Shown piece after piece: positions 9,301 to 19,300 of a stretch of 64,000 nt of DNA. A program made the translations under genes and the position numbers. The notes beneath the pieces were generated by a model, which made no database searches, was not told the DNA's origin, and saw nothing but the letters and a program-made list of their open reading frames with translations. Within the stretch, counting starts at the first letter, position 1; each line of letters begins with the position of its first letter. The stretch comes from Desulfobacteraceae bacterium. Its GTDB lineage: Bacteria > Desulfobacterota > Desulfobacteria > Desulfobacterales > Desulfobacteraceae. The stretch is from NCBI GenBank assembly GCA_016744295.1, contig JADGEQ010000008.1, positions 124,001 through 188,000 of the forward strand, read 5' to 3'.

Positions 9301-10503
9301 CACAGCTACCCTGCCAAGCGCAAGGACAGGATCGATTTCCAACCGCCAATTGGTATTTTTCTCACCCTTGATCACATCCTGAATGGTATACCCGGACCCG
9401 TCAAACCTGAGCCAGAGACTTCGGTCCAACGTCAACTGATCCGGCGCCGGTTTGGGATCTCCCCGTTTGATCTGCTTAAATTCCATGGACTCACCGGGCA
9501 AAACCCTGTAAGCAGGAAATTTATGCCATCCCCTGGGCATTGATGTCTGGAGGGGATCAATGGGCAAAAGACCGTCGATCTCAACCAATCTCAGGTCCGG
9601 CTGTGATTGGAATGACCAAATTTCCTGACGAGGCCAACTGCCATTTCCAGGCGGATGAAAAACGAGTTTGTCCAAATTACCGTTGTGCCGCAGGCTTAAG
9701 CGGATATGGTATTGACCGGGCCTCACCTGCATGCGAATTCTGCCATCCTGTTCAAGCCTAGCGGGCAATGGACTGTTGATTGAAAGGGGGATAAAATTTT
9801 CCGGGGTGTATAAGGGTCCCAATGTTATTTCTCTTGCTGAGCCTGCCACATCAAGGGTGAAATAGAGCTGAACCCGGGCAGGAATTGAATCATCTATCAG
9901 CCTGAAACTTTCAATTTTCAATTGGTTTTCAATCTTTTTTTTTGTCTGACGACTCTTGAGCCATAATCGGCCAGACGCATCCAGATTGGGAAATCCAATC
10001 ACTTTATTATTGACACGCAAGGACACAAGGGCGGATTCAATAGGAATTTGCAGATTTTCCGGCAGCTCAGACCATACAAATTTTCCTGTTATGGTATGGG
10101 GTCCGGGCGAAAGTTCGATTCCGGGCCCCTTGTACTTTTGAACAATGACCCAGGGATCTCCATCAACCTTAACATCACTTGGCCACTGACGGCCATTGCC
10201 CGGCAACCCCACCCAGGTTTGACTGTTCACAAGCCAGGATTGAGTAAATGTTCCCCCCTGACCATTCAATACCACATCCAGTTTTGAGGGCCAGGCGCAC
10301 TGGTAAACATTCCCATTGTTATATTGAGGAACACATTCCAATTGTTCTTTTTTGTCATACAGCACCCAGTCAACCCAGGGTTGAAGCTGTTCAGGAACAT
10401 ACAAATCCTCCTTTGCGTGGCAGGGAGGTATAAGAACAAAGAAAAAAACAAGAATGAACCCCCACTGATATGCAAGGCGAAAAAAACAATTTTTTGTTCT
10501 CAA
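6337..10503 (-). CDS. Very large exported/membrane protein, unknown function (1388 residues)
   Basis: The start is a TTG at 10501-10503 with TTTAGGAGAGTATAG upstream. A signal peptide (about residues 8-30) is followed by a long extracytoplasmic region rich in Trp, Gly and Pro (LYVPEQLQPWVDWVLYD). A first group of membrane helices lies at about 485-575 and a second pair at about 695-765. A second beta-rich extracytoplasmic domain follows (about 780-1200), then a C-terminal group of about five helices (1215-1370) and a basic tail. I recognise no catalytic motif. The two soluble domains look alike in style, suggesting internal duplication. It is transcribed divergently from the T6SS operon across a 450-bp gap, so a link to T6SS is possible but unproven. 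Confidence 0.75.
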   Translation of the reverse strand: MRTKNCFFRLAYQWGFILVFFFVLIPPCHAKEDLYVPEQLQPWVDWVLYDKKEQLECVPQYNNGNVYQCAWPSKLDVVLNGQGGTFTQSWLVNSQTWVGLPGNGRQWPSDVKVDGDPWVIVQKYKGPGIELSPGPHTITGKFVWSELPENLQIPIESALVSLRVNNKVIGFPNLDASGRLWLKSRQTKKKIENQLKIESFRLIDDSIPARVQLYFTLDVAGSAREITLGPLYTPENFIPLSINSPLPARLEQDGRIRMQVRPGQYHIRLSLRHNGNLDKLVFHPPGNGSWPRQEIWSFQSQPDLRLVEIDGLLPIDPLQTSMPRGWHKFPAYRVLPGESMEFKQIKRGDPKPAPDQLTLDRSLWLRFDGSGYTIQDVIKGEKNTNWRLEIDPVLALGRVAVDGSQHLITQRAGSDRAGVELRNGLLDLIAESVYQGNISALPATGWDHDFQQVRGRMFLPPGWKLLNAAGIDNIPRTWVKKWTLLDFFIVLIFTIALAKLFSKPLAGVAFITLVLTFHEPGAPLYIWLALLIGFALLKYLPEGKFKKAVKIYQGAAIVSLVVIVIPYSVDALRIGMYPQLARPWASVGEYASGRQSRLPVPRQMGPSQTEQMDMVGEMSAKKMATKSVARLSKAMNQKKESVLNTQASGGRSSYYGSQVMQLDPKSLTQTGPGMPQWLPFETIDFGWSGPVTRDQVVSFTLIGPKINLVLAFVRVFLILVLGLGMLGIGYRPGEGVQFSGKGALKKFVFLVLPFLILPVFVFSLASSDLAHATEIPSAQMLEELAARLLKQEDCFPVCAGISEVKIGIDPQRLSLSAIIDAKLAVFIPIPSHVKHWLPIHVAIDGVPARGLLRRKNNIWMKVPEGRHLLTLEGPIRKQNLLELPFPLKPHGVTIKADGWLVEGLDPHGNVDGQLQFRRIVKQDNKQQEILETGILPPFVRIERTLLLGLVWKIQTKVHRLSPANAGAVLDIPLIPGEAITTQGIRVTQGVAKISLEANQTDVAWESFLEPSDTIALVHQQTDRWTEIWKVDVSPIFHLAYEGIPVILHKTGNRWYPTWHPWPGEKVSLKISRPAGIKGQTMTIEKSHLELRPGMKTTAARLALSVKSSRGGQHSLTLPILAQLQQVTIMGKTAPIRQEGRQVALPIYPGQQKIVLKWLETKGMTSRYQSSPIDLGAPSVNARVDIYLPPSRWPLFVGGEQLVGPAILFWSVIIIIVLAAFGLSKTGWARLSFYQWFLLGIGMCMSNLLACLIVVGWLIALDRKHKMVAIEGLKFNFVQTGIAILTIGAMVSLVFAISNGLLGHPDMNIMGNGSNSTLLKWYQDVCEPILPQAWVLSIPMLVYRIAMLAWALWLSFWLVGILKWGWQQFILPTIWYRLPPRIKKSDRKE

Positions 10504-10957
10504 CTATACTCTCCTAAAAAAATAGTGTCAGGCCGATAAAAAACACAACGATTTAATCAAGACCAAATTAACTGAATTTGGGAGCCAATGCAACAAATGA
10601 TCAAACAAACCAATCCCAACAAATTTGTCCCAGCCGGAATCGAAAGACACAAGTGGCTTGGACCCACGGGGATACCGCAAAAACCAAGGATAAAAAACCA
10701 AAGATTGCCAATGGTGGGGATTATTTTTATAGGCGAATCTCGACAATTTGATCTTTTATCGCTTATAAAAAGGTTGATTTTCTTAAACTTAGAAGATAAT
10801 CTGCCCAATAGCATTTGGAAAATAGAATATAGGCTATGGGTTCGCATACGATATTAGGGATATAGATCAGCAGTTCAATTCTTCCGGTTTCATTGTGCTC
10901 TTCTCACTGATTGTCCCAGTACCAAGCTTTTCAACCATTCATTTTTTTTGGGGCAAT
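10504..10957. promoter_or_regulatory. Divergent intergenic region before the T6SS operon
   Basis: About 450 bp between the divergent 1388-residue gene and the first gene of the rightward T6SS unit. It becomes AT-rich from 10730 on. A weak sigma-70-like pair is visible around 10773-10800 (TTGATT, 15 bp, GATAAT). Short open frames on both strands have no ribosome sites or recognisable products. No sigma-54 -24/-12 signature was noticed. Confidence 0.3.
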
Positions 10958-12973
10958 ATGGATAAAACAATATCATTGCTTCCGTTTATTGAATCTGAAA
11001 GAAACGGTTTTCTGCTGGACATCCCCGCATTTGATCAAGCAAGAGAACCGGGGGAAAATTTTTCATCACCTTTTCGCGTTATAGACAATGGTCAAAATTT
11101 TTCAATTGTACTGCAGGCGGGTCTAAAGACCAAGCACTCTGAGGCATTTAAAAGGTTGTTTTTATTGATTCAACGAGATCATTATCCGATCCCGCCGGAC
11201 GATTTAAACCCTGTTACAAACCCAGACCTTGATAAGATCTGGTTTGAAACAATTCAATTTTATTCCACTGACAATACCGCTTTTTCTATCCCCTATGAAT
11301 CTTATAATTCTGACAAAGCTGCCCAGTTCACCCCCCTTTTTTTCTGCAAAAAAAAGACCATATTCTTCCACCCCCCCTGCCCTGAATGCGGAGAACCCTT
11401 GGGTCTATGCAAAGATGACAGGCTGTTGAAAAACGCCGGGCTTTTCCCATACAACACCTCCTTAAAAAGATATCTCTTTTGTCCAGATTGCCATAACGTC
11501 CGCGGGAACCAAATATTTTACCAATTTTCCCGCTTGCCGGACGATCTGGTCTTTGTTAAAGACAGGTTTGATCTTATCAGGGATTTTAATAAGCTGAGAA
11601 GCACCGCTTCCGGGAACTTTCCCTGTCTTAATTGTCCCGAACATTCTGCCTGTTTTATCACCGGCGAAAAGGCTATGTCCCGTATCAGTTTTTTTTCTTT
11701 TTATCCCTTTCACATGCTGCTTTTTGATTCCGCACCCATAAAAGCAGTTGATTTTATACCCTTTCTTTCAGGTGCCTCCCTTGATGAATACCCGTCCCCT
11801 TTTAAGACGGATTCAGACGGCATTTTTGGGCAGACCCATACCCACCAAGGGGGGGATTATTTTTTCTTTAGTGGTGATGATCGCTTTTTTCTTGAGGTTC
11901 TTTATTTAAAACTTTCGTTATTAAGAAACATTGCGCGCTCTGTAAGCCAAAGGGTTGAAAATAATCTGGCATTATTGATACGGCTTTCTGCCCACAGCAT
12001 TTGGATTACGCCTGCCCCCCATGGGGCCATGCTTCCCTTTTTCTGGAATTTCAAAATCAATATCATTGACCTTATCTCCAATTCTCCGGAAACTCCCATT
12101 GATTTTTCGCTAACAGGAAATCGTAATTTGAATTTCATGGTCTGCCTATGGTTTTATACCTTTCTGGTGAATAAAAAACAGGGGCAGAATGAGGTGTATA
12201 AAGCAATAGAAAGACTCTCTGCAAGCAGATCACCCGAAGATTATTTTTTTGATTATAATACATTGATCCAGGATTTTCCAACCCTTGCCCTGGAGAATAT
12301 CTTTTGGACGCCCCGGGGTGTTTCCCTACCAGAGAAATGGAAACAATTTTGGTTAAGAACTTTGATAACAGGCGTTTCCTTTTTAAAAAATGGAAATACA
12401 AAGAACCTGAAAAGCGGTCTGAATCAATTGATAGATCAGATTGAAACCCTGAAACAAGAGATAAAAGAACAATTATTTTCAACCCACCCCATTGCAGCAC
12501 CCCAGGATCATGTGAAACCTGTGCCTTCAGCTGAGGACAGAATAGAACCCGAGACAAAATACCAACTTGAAAAACCCGCAATCGCGCTGATTCTCAAACA
12601 ATTGAAATCAAAATGGATTGCCAAAAGCGCCTCCTTTGAAGATGTGGAGGACGACATACTCGAGACAATCGTACTCTCGTCTCCAGAAGAGATCCAAACA
12701 GATATGGAGTTTGTTGAAAAGACCATACCTCTTCCCAGGGTTGAAACCATTCCGGAAACTGAAACCGGTAGTCTCAGTGATTTTGATGAAATGGAAAAAA
12801 CCATCATTCTCTCGGGTGGCAAAGCAGAAGCTGACCGTGCAAGTGAGTTTGATACGATGGAAAAAACCATCATTATCTCACCCCCCGAAACACCGCAGTC
12901 ACGAGCAGACTTTTTTGAAAAAGACGATGATCTGGATAAAACGATGATCATCCCCCCTAAAACAAGGCGTTAG
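10958..12973 (+). CDS. T6SS-linked protein with Cys-rich zinc-ribbon-like region and five repeated phospho-Thr-type motifs
   Basis: 671 residues from the ATG at 10958; the frame extends 21 codons further upstream with no better start. Paired cysteines (CPECGEPLGLC, about residue 141-151; CPDC about 175; CLNCPEHSAC about 223-232) suggest one or two zinc ribbons. The middle is unrecognised. The acidic C-terminal tail holds five similar motifs centred on Thr570 (LETIVLS), Thr589 (EKTIPLP), Thr615 (EKTIILS), Thr637 (EKTIIIS) and Thr662 (DKTMIIP). This spaced acidic/K-T-hydrophobic form resembles threonine sites recognised by FHA domains after kinase action. The same locus encodes a Ser/Thr kinase, a PP2C phosphatase and a double-FHA protein, so a phosphorylated scaffold is inferred. 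It is the first gene of the T6SS operon. Confidence 0.75.
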   Translation: MDKTISLLPFIESERNGFLLDIPAFDQAREPGENFSSPFRVIDNGQNFSIVLQAGLKTKHSEAFKRLFLLIQRDHYPIPPDDLNPVTNPDLDKIWFETIQFYSTDNTAFSIPYESYNSDKAAQFTPLFFCKKKTIFFHPPCPECGEPLGLCKDDRLLKNAGLFPYNTSLKRYLFCPDCHNVRGNQIFYQFSRLPDDLVFVKDRFDLIRDFNKLRSTASGNFPCLNCPEHSACFITGEKAMSRISFFSFYPFHMLLFDSAPIKAVDFIPFLSGASLDEYPSPFKTDSDGIFGQTHTHQGGDYFFFSGDDRFFLEVLYLKLSLLRNIARSVSQRVENNLALLIRLSAHSIWITPAPHGAMLPFFWNFKINIIDLISNSPETPIDFSLTGNRNLNFMVCLWFYTFLVNKKQGQNEVYKAIERLSASRSPEDYFFDYNTLIQDFPTLALENIFWTPRGVSLPEKWKQFWLRTLITGVSFLKNGNTKNLKSGLNQLIDQIETLKQEIKEQLFSTHPIAAPQDHVKPVPSAEDRIEPETKYQLEKPAIALILKQLKSKWIAKSASFEDVEDDILETIVLSSPEEIQTDMEFVEKTIPLPRVETIPETETGSLSDFDEMEKTIILSGGKAEADRASEFDTMEKTIIISPPETPQSRADFFEKDDDLDKTMIIPPKTRR

Positions 12974-12985
12974 AGAGGGTATTGT

Positions 12986-13717
12986 ATGGCAGATAGGATT
13001 CAATTTGAAAAATTTACAGACCGGATTCAAGAAATCTACCAGGAGCATGGCGAACAGAGCCCTATTCCAATGGAGGATTACCTCCAAACTGAACTCGCAT
13101 CTTTTGATTCTCCAGATAAAATGAAGGTTCTGGAAAAATTGATAGCCGAATTTGACGCCTCCGAGCCGGATGCGCGCGGCACGGAGGCTGTCGCAATTGA
13201 CGATCATGTTTTGGCAAGGGTGATCAAGCTGCTCCTGGGACGGGATATGTCCCCGGCAGATTTCAATTCAAACGAACTTTTGGAAAGTCTGGCTGAATCC
13301 ATCAATACGGTGTTTGAATCCCTGAATCAGCTGATCAGTGTCATCAACACCACCCTTGTGGGAAAGCAGGACTCAGACCAGACCATTCGCCAGGTCATCG
13401 GATATCATCTTGAAGGAAGTCAGAATGCAAAAAGTCTGGAAAACTATATCGGCCAGATTGGCCTAGCCTTTTTCGAATCCCAGGAAGCAGCAAAAAAAGC
13501 GGCCCACACTAAAGTGATGCAGATATTAGAAGAACTTTCACCTGAAATAATCCAAAAAGATGCTGACGTTTCAAGGCTGAGCCCCATACGGAAGTCCAAA
13601 TATTATGAAGTGTATGAATTAAAATATAAAAAATTTGAAAAATGGTTTGAATCGGGTCGGTTTATGGAATCATTTTTAAGAGAATTTGAAAAAAATTGCC
13701 AAAAAATATCTTTTTAA
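12986..13717 (+). CDS. T6SS accessory protein resembling the C-terminal domain of TagH/Fha
   Basis: 243 residues, soluble and largely helical. There is no FHA domain. The helical layout resembles, by eye, the C-terminal domain of T6SS FHA proteins: an LLLGRDMSPAD segment near residue 80, helices with INTVFESLNQLISVIN near residue 110, and a closing segment (KYYEVYELKYKKFEKWF, then FLREFEKNC). If right, this is a free-standing TagH C-terminal domain, with the FHA part supplied by the double-FHA protein at 37503-38504. It sits 12 bp after the phospho-motif protein and overlaps nothing in frame; tssJ follows after 11 bp. The homology is weak and could be wrong. Confidence 0.55.
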   Translation: MADRIQFEKFTDRIQEIYQEHGEQSPIPMEDYLQTELASFDSPDKMKVLEKLIAEFDASEPDARGTEAVAIDDHVLARVIKLLLGRDMSPADFNSNELLESLAESINTVFESLNQLISVINTTLVGKQDSDQTIRQVIGYHLEGSQNAKSLENYIGQIGLAFFESQEAAKKAAHTKVMQILEELSPEIIQKDADVSRLSPIRKSKYYEVYELKYKKFEKWFESGRFMESFLREFEKNCQKISF

Positions 13718-13728
13718 AGGAGGGAAAA

Positions 13729-14265
13729 TTGAAAAAAACTATCCTGCTGTTAGTCTCTGTGGTTTTTATGCTGGCGCTGTCTTCATGTTCAAAAAAAGAA
13801 TTGCCCCCACCCCAATGGGGGTATGAAAAGGATGCGGTAAAACTTCAGATAATTGCCGACCCCATGTTGAACCTGGATAACGGAAAAGCGCATACGCTCT
13901 ATGTTTGTATTTATCAACTAAAGGATCCCAATGGATTTAACCAGTTGTCAGGGGACCAGAGCGGGCTTTACAAATTACTGGACTGTAAATTATTTGATAC
14001 AGGAGTGGCATCCTCAAAGCGTCTGATTGTAAATCCGGGAAAGGACAGCACCCTGGTAATGGATCGGGCTGAAAATGCAAAGTATCTTGCTGTGGTGGCA
14101 GGGTATTATGGGATCGTCAAAGAGCGGATTACCCGGCTTGTTAAAATCCCCGTAGTGGTTGAAGAGAAAGGTTTTTTTTCAAAATCAAAAAAACAAAAGC
14201 CGGGGTTGCTTGATATTACCCTTGTCCTGGGTCCTGAACAGATTGATGAAATTAGAGGACAATAG
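13729..14265 (+). CDS. tssJ: T6SS outer-membrane lipoprotein TssJ
   Basis: 178 residues from a TTG at 13729 with a near-perfect AAAGGAGGAAAA site; an in-frame ATG at 13696 lies inside the previous gene and lacks one. The signal peptide ends in a lipobox (ALSSC, Cys20). The mature part is a small beta-sandwich typical of TssJ/SciN (VKLQIIADPMLN, LYVCIYQLKD, LVMDRAENAKYLAVVAGYY). TssJ anchors the TssL-TssM complex to the outer membrane through the periplasmic end of TssM. It is the first of a run of core genes, tssJ-K-L-M, in the conventional order. Confidence 0.9.
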   Translation: MKKTILLLVSVVFMLALSSCSKKELPPPQWGYEKDAVKLQIIADPMLNLDNGKAHTLYVCIYQLKDPNGFNQLSGDQSGLYKLLDCKLFDTGVASSKRLIVNPGKDSTLVMDRAENAKYLAVVAGYYGIVKERITRLVKIPVVVEEKGFFSKSKKQKPGLLDITLVLGPEQIDEIRGQ

Positions 14266-14267
14266 CC

Positions 14268-15653
14268 ATGGTTAAACCGCTTTTCTGGCACCAGGGGCTC
14301 TTTCTCCAACCCCATCATTTTCAGCTGAATGACATGCACAACAGATCCCTTATGGAGCCGTTGTACCGATTCATGGTCCCACATTTCTGGGGAACCGCCA
14401 GCTTTGAAATTGATGAAAGCGTGCTGGCCAACTTTGTATTTGATCTTAGGGCAGGTGAATTCATTTTCCCGGATAATTCCCATGTTCTCCTGGGAGAAAA
14501 TGCCGTCATCCAGGCCAGATCATTTGAAAAAGCATGGGCGGATGGCGGAAAGCCATTTTCCGTTTATCTGGGCTTAAAAAAATGGGAGACAACCGGTGAA
14601 AATGTCACGGTTTTAAAAGATTACAGCGATCTTTCCTCCGTATCAAGCCGCTTTATTTCCTTAAGTGCGCCGGAGGAAATCCCTGATCTGCATGGTAACG
14701 GCCCCGGTGCTGAAGTCAAGCGAATGCACTTTCTTATCAAGCTATTCTGGGAAACTGAAATTGATCACCAGGGAAATTATCAATTGATTCCCATTGCTCG
14801 GCTCAAACGAAATCTTGAAGAGGTGATGGTGGACCCTGGGTTGATTCCCCCCTGTCTGACAATTGCAGCCTCTAAATCATTGTCTGATATTGTCAAAGAG
14901 ATAAAAGATCAACTTTTTTCAAAAACCCGTCAGCTTGAAGCGGTCAAGCGTGCCAAGGGGGTTCACACAGCAGAATTTGGTTCCAGAGATATGGTCTATA
15001 TGATGGCCCTGCGTTCCTTGAACCGCTATGTCCCCCTGTTGACCCATTTGACTGGCACAACCCAACCCCATCCCTGGTCGATCTATGGTGTTCTCCGGCA
15101 GATTATAGGAGAACTCTCCTCTTTTTCAGCAGAGATATCTGCCAATGGCGAACTTGCGGACGGCACCGTACTGGTTGACACATATCATCATAAAAATTTA
15201 CGGAATTGTTTTACAGGGGCACAACAGCTGATTACCCGATTATTGGATGAAATCACCTCCGGGCCGGAGTACATCATCCCCCTTCAGTACGACGGGACTT
15301 ATTTTGCTGCGGAGCTTTCCCCCGGACTTTTTGAGGGCAGTAACCGGTTTTATATTGTCCTGGAATCCGATGCTCCCCCCGACACCATCCTGGAGTCCAT
15401 GGAACATATTGCAAAACTAAGCGCCAGAGAGTCTCTGCCCATTCTGATTGCCCAATCCCTGCCCGGAATAAAGCTGCAGCACCTTGAAAATATACCCCAG
15501 GAGCTGCCCCGCAGATCAAATTCAGCCTATTTTCAAATTGATCACCACGGCAAACAATGGGAACCGGTGGAAAGGGGCAATAACATAGCCCTTTACTGGG
15601 ATATGGCACCGGAAGACCTAAAAGCTGAGCTTATGATTGTGAGGAGGAATTAA
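14268..15653 (+). CDS. tssK: T6SS baseplate protein TssK
   Basis: 461 residues, the usual size for TssK (ImpJ/VasE). It begins with the family signature KPLFWHQGLFLQPHHFQ. TssK trimers join the baseplate (TssEFG-VgrG) to the membrane complex and, in other systems, select the spike adaptor. It starts 2 bp after tssJ and ends 3 bp before tssL, so translational coupling is likely. Confidence 0.95.
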   Translation: MVKPLFWHQGLFLQPHHFQLNDMHNRSLMEPLYRFMVPHFWGTASFEIDESVLANFVFDLRAGEFIFPDNSHVLLGENAVIQARSFEKAWADGGKPFSVYLGLKKWETTGENVTVLKDYSDLSSVSSRFISLSAPEEIPDLHGNGPGAEVKRMHFLIKLFWETEIDHQGNYQLIPIARLKRNLEEVMVDPGLIPPCLTIAASKSLSDIVKEIKDQLFSKTRQLEAVKRAKGVHTAEFGSRDMVYMMALRSLNRYVPLLTHLTGTTQPHPWSIYGVLRQIIGELSSFSAEISANGELADGTVLVDTYHHKNLRNCFTGAQQLITRLLDEITSGPEYIIPLQYDGTYFAAELSPGLFEGSNRFYIVLESDAPPDTILESMEHIAKLSARESLPILIAQSLPGIKLQHLENIPQELPRRSNSAYFQIDHHGKQWEPVERGNNIALYWDMAPEDLKAELMIVRRN

Positions 15654-15656
15654 GAA

Positions 15657-16331
15657 ATGAGGCTTGCCGATTGTTTTACCAATATGATGACCTATACCAC
15701 CATGCTTCACCAAAAATCGGGTTTAAAAAGCATCTCATTCGATCAGGCCAGCGCCCATATGGACCAATTAATCCGGGACAGCGACTCCTTATCCGAAAAA
15801 TGCGGGGCCACCAGGGAAGAATATGACCTGGCCAGGTTTGCCGTCTTTGCCTGGATCGATGAAACCATCATGAGCAGCTCCTGGGGAGGAAAAAGCCAAT
15901 GGCAGGGTGAACAGCTTCAGCGAAAACACTTTCAGACATCCGACGCCGGCGAACTCTTTTTCCAGCGACTCAACACCATCGGCCCCCACCAGAACCATGT
16001 CAGGGAAGTCTATTATATCTGCCTTGCCCTTGGATTTACAGGTCAATATCATAACCAGGGAGATGAAATGCTGCTCGCTCAGCTTAAACTTTCCAATCTA
16101 AAGCTGTTAACCGGCAGTTCCATGGATCTGCCGGCCCTGGATCAGTTAAAACTCTTTCCAGATGCCTATGTGAAAGATCAGGAGATATCAAAGGCAACCA
16201 CACACAAAAGATTTTCCCTGATCACGGCGGTAGCCTTTCTGGCTCCAGTTTGCCTGTATGGGGTGCTGTTTTTAATCTATAAATTTGTTTTGCATAATGT
16301 CGGAGAAACTTTAATCACCAGGATACCCTAA
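15657..16331 (+). CDS. tssL: T6SS inner-membrane protein TssL (DotU family)
   Basis: 224 residues. The N-terminal cytoplasmic helical domain shows the DotU pattern (EEYDLARFAVFAWIDETIM, then WQGEQLQRKHF and a YYICLALGFTGQY segment). A single C-terminal membrane helix (about residues 190-213, FLAPVCLYGVLFLIYKFVL) gives the tail-anchored topology known for TssL. There is no OmpA-like peptidoglycan-binding extension; in this locus, cell-wall contact may come from the LysM lipoprotein at 38501-39760. It abuts tssM directly (TAA followed by ATG). Confidence 0.93.
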   Translation: MRLADCFTNMMTYTTMLHQKSGLKSISFDQASAHMDQLIRDSDSLSEKCGATREEYDLARFAVFAWIDETIMSSSWGGKSQWQGEQLQRKHFQTSDAGELFFQRLNTIGPHQNHVREVYYICLALGFTGQYHNQGDEMLLAQLKLSNLKLLTGSSMDLPALDQLKLFPDAYVKDQEISKATTHKRFSLITAVAFLAPVCLYGVLFLIYKFVLHNVGETLITRIP

Positions 16332-19300
16332 ATGAAAAATCGCCTTGCATTTGTGTTTAAACTTTTTTTAATCATCGCCCTGGTTATTTTTATTGGAATT
16401 GCTGTTTTTGCAGGTGCCATCTGGGCCAAATGGCCCCTATGGGTCTGCTTTTTCATTGCAGCCGGAATTATCGGTATTTTTTTGGGAGCTCTTTTTGTCC
16501 GCAAACTGCTGTTAAGAAAAAAAGAACAAAAATTTGTCAGCCAGATCATAGCGCAGGATAATTCAGCCCTGCAATCCAAAGATAAACAAGACCGTGAAAT
16601 TTCAAGGGAGATGCAGGAGAAATGGAAAGAGGCCATGGAGTCCCTGAAAAAATCCCACTTAAAACACCAGGGGAACCCCCTCTATGTCCTTCCCTGGTAT
16701 ATGATTATCGGCAAAAGCGGCACCGGAAAAACAACTGCCATTAAAAGTGCGGATCTTTCTTCTTCTTTTTCCGAGGTCAGCAGTGTATCCGGTATCTCGG
16801 GTACGCGAAATTGTGATTGGTGGTTTTTCGAACAGGCGATTCTCATCGACACGGCTGGCCGATATGCAATTCCCGTGGATGGGGACAGGGACATGGACGA
16901 ATGGCAAAAGTTCCTTGGACTTCTGGCAAAATACAGAAAGAAAGAACCCCTCAACGGATTGATTGTTACGGTTTCCGCAGACGCTCTGAATGACGCAGCA
17001 AATCAGGAACTTGAACGCTACGGCAAAGATATCAGAAAGCGCCTGGATGAACTGATGCGGGTTCTGAATGCAAAGTTCCCAGTTTATATCATGGTTACCA
17101 AATGCGACCTTATACAGGGGATGACCCAATTTTGTGACGGTTTGGGCGAGGATGCACTGGGGCAGACCATGGGGATGGTAAATCACAATTTAGAAAAAGA
17201 CCCGGAGGGCCTGGTATCCGACTGTTTCAAAACCATGGGGGAAAGAATCCGGGATATCCTGTTGCTGATGCTGCAAAAACTTAAACGCGACACCATCAGC
17301 CCGGAGCTTATCCTTTTCCCCAGTGAACTTGAACGCTTAAAACCGGGGCTGCAGACATTTATCAAGGGAGTATTCCAAGAAAATCCTTACCAAGAAACCC
17401 CTTTTTTCCGTGGTGTATTCTTCAGCAGCGGCCGGCAAGAGGGCACGCCCTTTTCCCATTTTCTTAAGGGCATGGGGCTTATCAATGAACAGGAGGTGCT
17501 GCCGGGTACCAGCAGAGGCCTTTTCCTCCATGACTTTTTTTCATGGCTGCTGCCGTCGGACCGGGGACTTTTCACCCAGACCCAGAGGGGGAATGCCTGG
17601 GCCAAACTTACCCGGAATCTGGGATTTGCAGCCTGGAGCACCCTTATCATCGCAATCTGCGGTATATTAAGTTTTTCCTTTGTTAAAAATCTTCATACCA
17701 TTAAGCAGGCCTCTGCAAAGTTTGCAGGTCCCCAAATTCTCCAGGGAGAATTGATTTCAGATGTGAGCATTTTAGAACGGTTCCAAACAACCATACAAAA
17801 GATTGAAAGCAGCAATGACAACTGGTGGATTCCCCGCCTGGGGCTAAATGAAAGCATTGCAATAGAATCTGAACTTAAGAAAAAATACTGTACCCTGATG
17901 GAAAAACGATTTTTAGCTCCCTTTGATAAAAAAATGGCCGATAATATGGCCTATTTCAATCTGGCAACACCGGTTGATTTCTCCATCCGGCACATTGAGC
18001 ATCTGGTTAAGCGGATCAATTCCATCCAGGCCAAGCTTCTAAACCGCCCCATGGAAGAACTTTTGCAGATGCAGCAGCCGGAATTTAACACGGTGGATAT
18101 GGGGGCCCAAAAAGATCTTGTAGAAGATGTCCAGCTAAAGATGAATACCCTTTATATTCATTACCTGGTCTGGCAGGAAGATACCCCTGCCATGAATCAG
18201 AAAATGAATGAGTTACAAAAATGGCTGGCCCGAATTCTTTCCATCAAGGGATCCAGCTTGAACTGGCTTGTTGACCGCACCAATTCAGATCCAGATCTGC
18301 TGCCCTATATCCTGGCAGATTTTTGGGGTAAATCGGCCCTCAGTGATGAGATTGGTAGTGAGATTATGGTCCGGCCCAGTTTTACCAGAAACGGCAAAGA
18401 GGCCATTGACTCGTTCATGATTGAAATTGAATCCGCATTAATCGATCCCCTTATCCTGGCTGGATTGAAGCGTGAATTTTTAAAGTGGTACAGGTCAGCC
18501 TATCTGGAAAGCTGGCTTAATTTTGTTGTTAAATTTGACACGGGAAAAAAGAATCTAACCTCCAGGGAACAATGGCAGACGATTTCCAATATTGTCTTCG
18601 ATAAAAAAGGACCCTACTTTGCTTTGCTGGATATCATCCCCCAGGAACTAAGTCCGTTTTCTGAAGATGGGGAGCTGCCGGACTGGACAAACCTGATCCA
18701 AGATATAAACCGGCTCCATGGCCAGGCAGCAGCCCTAAGAGCACAAAAATCCGGATCAACCGGGATGCTGAAAAAGGTAGTTTCAAAGGCAACATCCAAG
18801 CTTGCAACATCATCCCAAACCATGAATAAACAGTTTACTGCCCAGACCCTGCTAAAAGCCGGTAAAAGTTTTATGATATACCAGGATTCCCTTGCCGGCC
18901 TGGCCCCGGCAACTTCCTCCCAAAGGGCAGCCTTTGACCTTGCAACCGACATCTATACACAAGATCCTGCCACAAGCGCCATTGCCTTTTTTGCTGCTCG
19001 CCAGGAGATTCGAAAACTCAGCAGGCTTATTGTGTATCCGGGGAAAGCCCCCTCCTACGTATGGCAAATTTTAAAAGGCCCCCTTGATTTTTACCATGAG
19101 TTCGCACTGAAAGAAGCATCCTGCCAGCTCCAGAAAAAATGGGAAGAATCAGTCCTGATGGAGATGAGAGACGTTTCAGAAAATCAAAACGAAAACACCC
19201 TTCTCCTGGGCCCTGAAGGGTTTGTAACCAAATTTGTGAAGGGACCGGCAAAGCCCTTTATCAAACGGGGACTTAAAAAAGGATTTTATGCTGCCGGTCT

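Noticed and set aside
10588..10857. 89-codon plus-strand frame in the T6SS promoter region
   Set aside because: No ribosome site, no domain, overlapped by open frames on the other strand, so likely non-coding.
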